From an uncultured Ardenticatenia bacterium (lineage in GTDB: Bacteria > Chloroflexota > Anaerolineae > Promineifilales > Promineifilaceae): DNA of 5,754 nt. The DNA lies in NCBI GenBank assembly GCA_937858165.1, contig CALLZA010000693.1, positions 1 through 5,754 of the forward strand, in the 5' to 3' direction. The position numbers and the translations under genes were made by a program. Below the pieces are notes generated by a model. That model ran no database searches. It saw only the letters and a list, made by a program, of their open reading frames with translations, and was not told the DNA's origin. Positions 1-3,922 of the stretch are shown piece by piece. Each line of letters opens with the position of its first letter. The stretch's first letter is position 1.

Positions 1-124
1 ATGGCTGATGTTGTGATGAGATTGGATATGGTCAGATATGAGATACTGTGAAGACGTATGGACGTAGGATGCGATAGAGAGTACTACGGGTAGATGCAGT
101 AGATGATAGAGTGTATTTGTTGTG
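1..124. other. Non-genomic read noise outside the adapter
   Basis: This stretch lies on the outer side of a P7 adapter, where no insert DNA can exist. It is very poor in C on the given strand (nine C by my count) and rich in short G/A/T words, unlike the GC-rich DNA from 191 on. It is best read as late-cycle base calls made after a read ran off the end of the adapter, reverse-complemented into the contig. No ORF here should be annotated. The assignment rests on position and composition, because the bases match no known sequence I recognise. Confidence 0.85.
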
Positions 125-190
125 CAAGCAGAAGACGGCAGACGAGAGCTAGTACGGTCTCGGGGGCTCGGAGAGGTGTATAAGAGACAG
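125..190 (-). other. Illumina Nextera P7 adapter (i7 index CTAGTACG)
   Basis: Reading left to right this is the P7 oligonucleotide: the flow-cell part starting CAAGCAGAAGACGGCA (125-148), the 8-base index CTAGTACG (149-156, the Nextera N702 index), then the transposase-side adapter ending TGTATAAGAGACAG (157-190). It differs from the standard oligo at four positions (141, 148, 163, 175), each a T replaced by G. The genomic insert starts at 191. This is library contamination, not biology. Confidence 0.98.
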
Positions 191-191
191 G

Positions 192-1046
192 TGCTCGGCG
201 GCGGCGGCCGACTTCCGCGCCGCGCGCGACGAGGTGGATGCGCCCGAGGCGGTGCGCGCGGCGGCGGTGGGGGTGGCGTGTGGCGATAGGGGGGCCGTTG
301 ACGGAAGCGCAGGGGGGAAAGACCCTCTCCCTAACCCTCTCCCGGGGGGAGAGGGGACGCAACACCCCCTTGCTAACCCTCTCCCAAGGGCAGAGGGGAT
401 CGGAGCGGTTGGCGTGGGTGGGCAGCCGCCGGCGGCCGAGGCGACCCGGCTCTCACCGCTGGAAATGGCTGTCGCGGCCGTTGAACCCTCTTACGGTGAG
501 ACTCCAGCCATTATTGCCAATCCTCTCCCCTGCACCCCCGCCCCCCTGCTCCCCTGCGCTTCAGCAACGCCCGGCCCGCTCCTCATCGAGATCGGCCCGC
601 GCGGGGCCAATGTGCGCCGCGGACCGGGGGCTGAGTATGCCGTCATGGCGACGCGGCGGGCGGGCGATCGGATGGAGGTGCTGGCGGCCAACGTCAGCGG
701 CGAGTGGTATCAGGTGCGTGTGCCGGGACAGGGGCGGGGGTGGGTGTCGGCGGCGTATGCGATGGCCCTTGGAGACGTGGGGCAATTAGGAATTAGGAAT
801 TACGAATTAGGAATGGAAGAGGGGGCAACCACGGCTACGGCGATGGGCCTGGCGGCAAGCGCCACGCCGCGGCTGACGGAAACGCTGACGCCGGGCTGGA
901 CGCCGCCGGGCCAACCGACCACGCCCACGCCGACCGCGCCCGCGCCGCCCGCCCCGTTGCCCACGCGCACGCCGCCGGGGTCACTGCCCCAACTGCCGAC
1001 GCCGACGCTGCTGCCGCCCCCGACGGCGCGGGCCGGGGACAATTAG
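192..1046 (+). CDS. SH3b-domain protein, 5'-truncated, with in-frame repeats and Pro/Thr tail
   Basis: The reading frame is open from the first genomic base to TAG at 1044-1046, giving 284 residues with the N-terminus missing at the adapter junction. The GTG at 234 is only an internal possible start. A bacterial SH3 domain (SH3_3 type) is encoded at about 579-765, with the typical ANVRRGPG motif, a GDRMEVL strand, EWYQVRV and GWVSAAYA. Such domains usually bind peptidoglycan or mediate extracellular contacts; that role is family knowledge, not shown here. After it come an AATTAGG-derived segment (LGIRNYELGMEE) and a low-complexity tail rich in Pro, Thr and Ala, such as a wall-spanning linker could be. 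Upstream, two palindromic repeats are read as NPLP-containing peptides. Residues before the SH3 domain match no family I recognise. The gene converges on the beta-helix gene 49 bp away. The SH3 call is solid. Whether all of the repeat-derived sequence is translated is less certain. Confidence 0.75.
   Translation, partial: CSAAAADFRAARDEVDAPEAVRAAAVGVACGDRGAVDGSAGGKDPLPNPLPGGEGTQHPLANPLPRAEGIGAVGVGGQPPAAEATRLSPLEMAVAAVEPSYGETPAIIANPLPCTPAPLLPCASATPGPLLIEIGPRGANVRRGPGAEYAVMATRRAGDRMEVLAANVSGEWYQVRVPGQGRGWVSAAYAMALGDVGQLGIRNYELGMEEGATTATAMGLAASATPRLTETLTPGWTPPGQPTTPTPTAPAPPAPLPTRTPPGSLPQLPTPTLLPPPTARAGDN
323..355. repeat. Dispersed CCCTCTCCC palindromic repeat, copy A
   Basis: Two CCCTCTCCC units (323-331 and 335-343) are joined by TAA. 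The second pairs with GGGAGAGGG at 347-355 over a GGG loop, giving a 9-bp perfect stem. In the SH3 gene's frame it reads as PLPNPLPGGEG. Repeats of this form are widespread between and inside genes in Chloroflexota-like metagenomic genomes, from general knowledge. Here it lies inside an ORF and does not break the frame. Confidence 0.75.
374..398. repeat. Dispersed CCCTCTCCC palindromic repeat, copy B (degenerate)
   Basis: This is a second copy of the element that starts at 323: TAACCCTCTCCC followed by AAGGGCAGAGGGG. The arms pair with one bulged C at 391 and a two-base loop. It is read as ANPLPRAEG in the same frame as copy A. About 20 bases separate the copies, suggesting tandem duplication or repeated insertion at one place followed by divergence. 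Confidence 0.65.
527..554 (-). other. Potential G-quadruplex motif (minus strand)
   Basis: On the minus strand four G runs of 4, 6, 5 and 4 bases are separated by loops AGCA, C and TGCA. They correspond to C runs at 551-554, 541-546, 535-539 and 527-530. This meets the usual intramolecular quadruplex pattern. It lies on the template strand of the SH3 gene, in the Pro/Leu/Cys-rich segment before the SH3 domain, and looks like another low-complexity CCCCTGC-type repeat. Folding is not shown. Confidence 0.5.
725..744 (+). other. Potential G-quadruplex motif in the SH3 coding strand
   Basis: G runs of 3, 4, 5 and 3 bases at 725-727, 731-734, 736-740 and 742-744 are separated by ACA, C and T. The short loops make this a strong quadruplex pattern. 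It encodes PGQGRGW, the conserved turn before the last SH3 strand, so the protein motif largely explains the G content. Because it is on the coding strand it would be present in the mRNA. No effect is demonstrated. Confidence 0.5.
784..811 (+). repeat. AATTAGG heptamer tandem repeat, internal copy
   Basis: Four heptamers run in tandem: AATTAGG, AATTAGG, AATTACG, AATTAGG, followed by a decayed fragment AATGG. The AT-rich block sits abruptly in GC-rich coding sequence just after the SH3 domain and is read in frame, giving LGIRNYELG. The same heptamer occurs in the opposite orientation at 1077-1101, with 24 of 25 bases matching. Confidence 0.85.
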
Positions 1047-1087
1047 GAATTCAGAGCGGCCTCTCGACGCGCTCTGAATTCCTAATT
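1041..1087. terminator. 18-bp hairpin between convergent genes, possible bidirectional terminator
   Basis: The arm at 1041-1058 (AATTAGGAATTCAGAGCG) is the exact reverse complement of 1070-1087, with an 11-base loop. It lies between two convergent genes, and the TAG stop of the SH3 gene (1044-1046) is inside the left arm. The position suggests a shared transcription end. Neither side has a clear U run, and much of the stem is AT-rich, so an RNA-protecting or purely repeat-derived palindrome is equally possible. Confidence 0.5.
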
Positions 1088-1101
1088 CCTAATTCCTAAT
1101 T
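1077..1101 (-). repeat. AATTAGG heptamer tandem repeat, intergenic copy
   Basis: Three AATTCCT units plus AATT; on the minus strand this reads as three AATTAGG heptamers. It supplies the TAG stop codon of the beta-helix gene (1098-1096). Because the units are identical, the left arm of the neighbouring hairpin can pair with any of three registers for its AT-rich part. Confidence 0.85.
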
Positions 1102-3618
1102 CGCTTCGCAGGCGTAGTTGGCCGCCGCGCCGACAATGGCCGCCGAGTCCCCCTCGACGCTGCTGAGCAACTCCAGCGTCACCTCGGTCGTGCCGGCGGG
1201 CACGTCCTCCAGCGTCAGGGTGATCAGGTTGAGCAGGCTGCCATGCGTCGGGCCATAGCTGACGTCGCCGTCCTGGATCGCGCCGACGCTGGCAAAGACG
1301 CCGACGGCGCGATTGTCGGCGTCGTTGTCCACCAGCGCCACCTGCACGGTGATATCGGCCGGGGCCAGCGGCGGGTCAATAGGGATGGTCAGTATCTGCT
1401 GCTGTGCCCACGGCTCCTCCGGCCCGACGGTGTTGGTCGCGCCATCGGGATAGAGGACGTAGGTGTTGAAGTAGGTCGTCGTCGTCTCATGGGTGGCGTA
1501 GAGGACGAGCGCCCGCGGCACCTTGCCCTTGGTGCCCGGGGCCAGGAACCAGCGACCGGTGATCGACGCCGCCGGTTGCAGCTCCGTGCCCAGCCAGTAG
1601 AGACCGCCCGGCCGAGCCGAGGTTCCGGTGATCGTCTTCACATCGGTGTAGCTGCCGTTAGGATACTGGAAGCGCGCCCGGCGAACGGGTTTGCTGATGT
1701 CCTTGGCGACCATCTGGCCGTAGAGGGCGACCAGATTGTTGGCGTTGGGCACGTTCAATTTCTTGCGCAGGATCGATTTCTTGGTGTCGCCCATGCCCAC
1801 ACCGACCAGCGTCGTCAATTCGTTGTCCGGCGCGGGGCAGATGCTCGGCGGCGCGACGAACGGGGCCTCATACGCGCCCACGTCGCACTCGTTGGCGCTG
1901 GCCGCGCCGTCGCCGTCCACGTTGCGCGGCGCGTCGCGCTGGTCCACGCCACCCACCGGCGCGGCGGCGCAGGCGGCGTTGGGGGCGCGGTCGAGGGCCG
2001 GGCTGCCCGGGTCCAGGGCGTGGGTCTGCGTGGCCGGCGTCGTCGGCCCGCCGTTGTCGGCCAGCGCGTCCAGAATGGCCGACAGCGCCGTCGGCTCCGT
2101 GCCGTTGCTGGTGGCCGTGATGTCGGTCGCGCCGGGGGTGAAGTTGGTGAAGGCGGCGGCGTTGCTGATGCCACTGTGGCCGAAGAGGTTGAAGTTGTTG
2201 GCCGCGGCCGTGCCGCTGCCATAGGTTCCGCTGTAGACGTAAACCTCATCACCGCCATTAGCCGAGTTACCACTCACGATAGTACGGTTGAGCGTGAGCG
2301 TATCTTCGACGAAAATACCGCCGCCATAGTACTCGGCTGTGTTATCGCTGATGGTCACGTTGTTGAGCGTTAATTCGCCGACCCGTACCACTACGCCGCC
2401 GCCGCTATTCGCCACGTTACCGCTGATGGTGGTATTGGTGATCGACCCGACCGCCGGGTAGGGGCCGCTGTCGCCATACGCACCCCAGCGGACGCCGCCA
2501 CCGCTACCGTCGGCAACGTTGTTGGTGATGGCCGATTGGCTGATGGTCACGCCGGTCGCGCTTTGGACCCACACCCCACCGCCGCCATAGTCGCTATAGT
2601 TGCCGTCGATGGTGGTGGTGGCGATGGACAGGGTCGCGCGGCTGGCTATCACGCCGCCGCCGTAGTCCACATAGCCGTTCACGCCGATCTGCCCCGGTTC
2701 CCAGCCGTTGTCGTTGATGGTGCTGGCGCTAATGGACAGGGAGCCGCGGTCGGCCTGGATGCCGCCGCCGGTGCGCTCGGCGTAGTTGCCGCTGATGTCG
2801 CTCTCTGAGAGAGTGGTCGTGCTCTCGCTCGAGTAAACACCGCCGCCGCGGAAGGCGGCGTTGCCGGTGATGACACTGTCGTTGGTGATGGTCAGCGTGG
2901 CGTTGTCGAGGGCGAAGATCGCCCCGCCGTAGCTGCGCGTGGCGTTGCTGATCAGGGTGCTGCTGTCGATCGTCAGGCTGCCGCCTTCGACGCGGAAGAC
3001 GCCGCCGCCGAAGGTGGCGTCGTACATGTAGCCGCCGGTGACGGTGGTATCGACCACGGTCAGGTCGCCGCTGGCGCTGACTCGCGCCAGGCGAATGCCC
3101 ACGGCCGCGCCACCCAGATTGAGCTGCGAGCCGTTGCCGTTGATGGTGATGTCGGAGGTGATGGTGGGCAGGCCGTTGTTGCCGGCGTCGTAGATGTAAG
3201 ACGTGGTGAAGGTGAACGCGCCGCCAGGCAGGTTGATGACGTCGGCCCCGGCGCCGGCGGCGCAGTCGCCGCCGGAGGTGTCGCTATCGGTGTTGGCGTT
3301 GTTGATGGCTTCGATGAGGGAGCACTGGCCGTCAGAGACGTTGACGGCGATCTGGCCGCTGTTAACGGTGATCGTCGCCGCCTGGGCCGTGGGGATGAGC
3401 AGCGGGCTGCCGGAGAGGGCCAGCAGCAGCGCCGCCCCACCGAGGGAGAGGGCCGCGCGGCGCTGGAGCCGCCGCCGGGCAGCGCGCGGGGCGGCCCGCA
3501 AGCGGACGAAGGCGGCGGTGAAGCGCGGCATCAGCCGGCTTTGCCGCCGCAAGAGCAGCGCCGCCAGCCAATCGCGACTGGGGCCGGGCATAGGGGGACG
3601 CGAGTCCTGTTCGAGCAC
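1096..3618 (-). CDS. Secreted CSLREA / choice-of-anchor Q parallel beta-helix protein
   Basis: An 840-residue exported protein starting at GTG. An in-frame TAG lies 15 nt upstream and an AGGAGG ribosome site 6 nt upstream, so this start is well supported. Residues 1-54 are a long basic N-region, 55-73 a hydrophobic core, and signal cleavage is likely after AQA at 80. A CSLREA-type motif, CSLIEAINNAN, is at 99-109. Residues about 150-470 form right-handed beta-helix rungs with recurring GNxAxxGGGI/V turns. Residues about 515-585 match the choice-of-anchor Q region (LADNGGPT, HALDPGSPALD, DQRDAPRNVDGDG, CDVGAYE). Proteins with this tail usually carry a C-terminal surface anchor, but here about 255 further residues follow (586-840) with no membrane segment or sorting motif. 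I do not recognise that beta-rich domain. The protein is expected outside the cell or on its surface; binding or adhesion is a guess and no enzyme motif is visible. It diverges from the GH13 gene across a structured region and converges on the SH3 gene. Confidence 0.92.
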   Translation of the reverse strand: MLEQDSRPPMPGPSRDWLAALLLRRQSRLMPRFTAAFVRLRAAPRAARRRLQRRAALSLGGAALLLALSGSPLLIPTAQAATITVNSGQIAVNVSDGQCSLIEAINNANTDSDTSGGDCAAGAGADVINLPGGAFTFTTSYIYDAGNNGLPTITSDITINGNGSQLNLGGAAVGIRLARVSASGDLTVVDTTVTGGYMYDATFGGGVFRVEGGSLTIDSSTLISNATRSYGGAIFALDNATLTITNDSVITGNAAFRGGGVYSSESTTTLSESDISGNYAERTGGGIQADRGSLSISASTINDNGWEPGQIGVNGYVDYGGGVIASRATLSIATTTIDGNYSDYGGGGVWVQSATGVTISQSAITNNVADGSGGGVRWGAYGDSGPYPAVGSITNTTISGNVANSGGGVVVRVGELTLNNVTISDNTAEYYGGGIFVEDTLTLNRTIVSGNSANGGDEVYVYSGTYGSGTAAANNFNLFGHSGISNAAAFTNFTPGATDITATSNGTEPTALSAILDALADNGGPTTPATQTHALDPGSPALDRAPNAACAAAPVGGVDQRDAPRNVDGDGAASANECDVGAYEAPFVAPPSICPAPDNELTTLVGVGMGDTKKSILRKKLNVPNANNLVALYGQMVAKDISKPVRRARFQYPNGSYTDVKTITGTSARPGGLYWLGTELQPAASITGRWFLAPGTKGKVPRALVLYATHETTTTYFNTYVLYPDGATNTVGPEEPWAQQQILTIPIDPPLAPADITVQVALVDNDADNRAVGVFASVGAIQDGDVSYGPTHGSLLNLITLTLEDVPAGTTEVTLELLSSVEGDSAAIVGAAANYACEAN
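2311..3009 (-). repeat. Coding repeats: beta-helix rungs with GGGV/I turns
   Basis: Nine GG(G/A)-V/I turns occur at residues near 204, 231, 258, 284, 320, 346, 373, 407 and 432 of the beta-helix protein, mostly 25-27 residues apart with two longer steps of 34-36. Each is usually preceded by N-x-A or G-N-x. The pattern resembles the GGAI repeats of chlamydial polymorphic membrane proteins. At the DNA level it gives recurring CCGCCGCC words about every 80 bases on the given strand. Confidence 0.75.
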
Positions 3619-3624
3619 GAGAAG

Positions 3625-3630
3625 CCTCCT
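3625..3630 (-). promoter_or_regulatory. Ribosome binding site of the beta-helix gene
   Basis: On the minus strand AGGAGG is followed by a 6-base spacer and then GTG at 3618-3616. With an in-frame TAG at 3636-3634, this site fixes the GTG start rather than the internal ATG codons at residues 10 and 30. Confidence 0.85.
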
Positions 3631-3660
3631 GCACTATGAAATTATCAACACACACCAATG

Positions 3661-3694
3661 AAAAAGGAGCAGCGCAAACAACGCGCTGCTCCTT
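3661..3694 (-). terminator. Intrinsic-terminator-like hairpin in the leader of the beta-helix gene
   Basis: The 12-bp perfect stem (3683-3694 with 3664-3675) has a 7-base loop. On the minus strand it reads AAGGAGCAGCGC, loop GTTGTTT, GCGCTGCTCCTT, then TTT (3663-3661), so the last five bases of stem plus tail are U. This is a textbook intrinsic terminator facing the beta-helix gene, 42 nt before its start codon. It begins only a few bases after the predicted start of transcription (about 3699-3702). It may therefore act as an attenuator, a 5' stabilising stem, or a block on stray antisense transcription from the GH13 side. On the plus strand the stem is followed by TTCCTTCT, which is weaker. 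Confidence 0.65.
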
Positions 3695-3705
3695 CCTTCT
3701 CACGG

Positions 3706-3736
3706 TATATAGTACTATGCTTGGGCCAGATGTCAA
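3706..3736 (-). promoter_or_regulatory. Predicted sigma-70-type promoter of the beta-helix gene
   Basis: On the minus strand a perfect TTGACA (-35, 3736-3731) is followed after 16 bases by TACTAT (-10, 3714-3709). An overlapping TATATA at 3711-3706 would need a 19-base spacer. Transcription would start near 3700, giving a leader of about 80 nt that includes the hairpin at 3664-3694. The -10 box overlaps the 10-bp palindrome ATAGTACTAT (3709-3718). Confidence 0.55.
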
Positions 3737-3748
3737 CAGGGAAAATCA

Positions 3749-3784
3749 GGGCTTAAGTTCAGGGTTTAGCTGGAACTTGGCCCC
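3749..3784. promoter_or_regulatory. Imperfect inverted repeat between divergent promoters, candidate shared operator
   Basis: The arms GGGCTTAAGTTC (3749-3760) and GAACTTGGCCCC (3773-3784) pair at 9 of 12 positions, with the inner AAGTTC/GAACTT perfect and a 12-base spacer. The element is 12 bp from the -35 of the beta-helix promoter and 20 bp from the -35 of the GH13 promoter, so one regulator could serve both. Three CAGGG words (3737, 3747, 3760) overlap it. The regulator is unknown. Confidence 0.35.
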
Positions 3785-3804
3785 TTTCTGCCAGTACTTT
3801 TTAC

Positions 3805-3832
3805 TTGATTTGGCAACGAGAATGCGTATACT
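3805..3832 (+). promoter_or_regulatory. Predicted sigma-70-type promoter of the GH13 gene
   Basis: TTGATT (-35, 3805-3810), a 16-base spacer and TATACT (-10, 3827-3832) match the vegetative consensus at 4/6 and 5/6. An AT-rich run lies just before the -35. Transcription would start near 3839, leaving a leader of about 84 nt. Confidence 0.6.
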
Positions 3833-3845
3833 TTGTAGTGGGAAG

Positions 3846-3878
3846 AAGGGGCAGTGCTGTATGTCAGTGCTGCCCTTT
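3846..3878 (+). other. 5'-leader hairpin of the GH13 mRNA
   Basis: GGGCAGTGCTG (3849-3859) pairs with CAGTGCTGCCC (3865-3875) over a TATGT loop: 11 pairs including two G-U. It is extendable by three more pairs to 3846-3878. The two arms also contain a direct repeat, CAGTGCTG. The stem begins within about 10 nt of the predicted transcript start and is followed by only a short T run (3876-3878), so a stabilising 5' stem is more likely than a terminator. Confidence 0.5.
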
Positions 3879-3922
3879 GCGTTTACTGATTCCAAATACA
3901 CTGTTCTCACTGAGGTTCAACG

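Noticed and set aside
1..124. Unknown low-complexity genomic element
   Set aside because: It is on the outer side of a sequencing adapter and has a base composition expected of late-cycle miscalls.
84..365. 93-residue open frame on the minus strand
   Set aside because: It runs from the palindromic repeat through the adapter into read noise. It contains the translated adapter and cannot be a gene.
323..398. CRISPR-like array
   Set aside because: Only two degenerate palindromic units with no regular spacers and no cas genes; they belong to a dispersed repeat family.
238..789. 183-residue frame overlapping the SH3 gene
   Set aside because: The SH3 motifs are in the other frame. This one is Arg/Pro/Ser-rich and reads the repeats as LTLSRGERG, a typical alternative-frame artefact.
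784..1101. Insertion sequence bounded by inverted repeats
   Set aside because: No transposase, no target-site duplication I can see, and the 'ends' are simple heptamer arrays. Kept only as a low-level structural observation.
1243..2373. 376-residue open frame on the plus strand
   Set aside because: Antisense to the beta-helix gene, compositionally biased to Arg/Gly/Val, with no recognisable domain; a GC-driven shadow.
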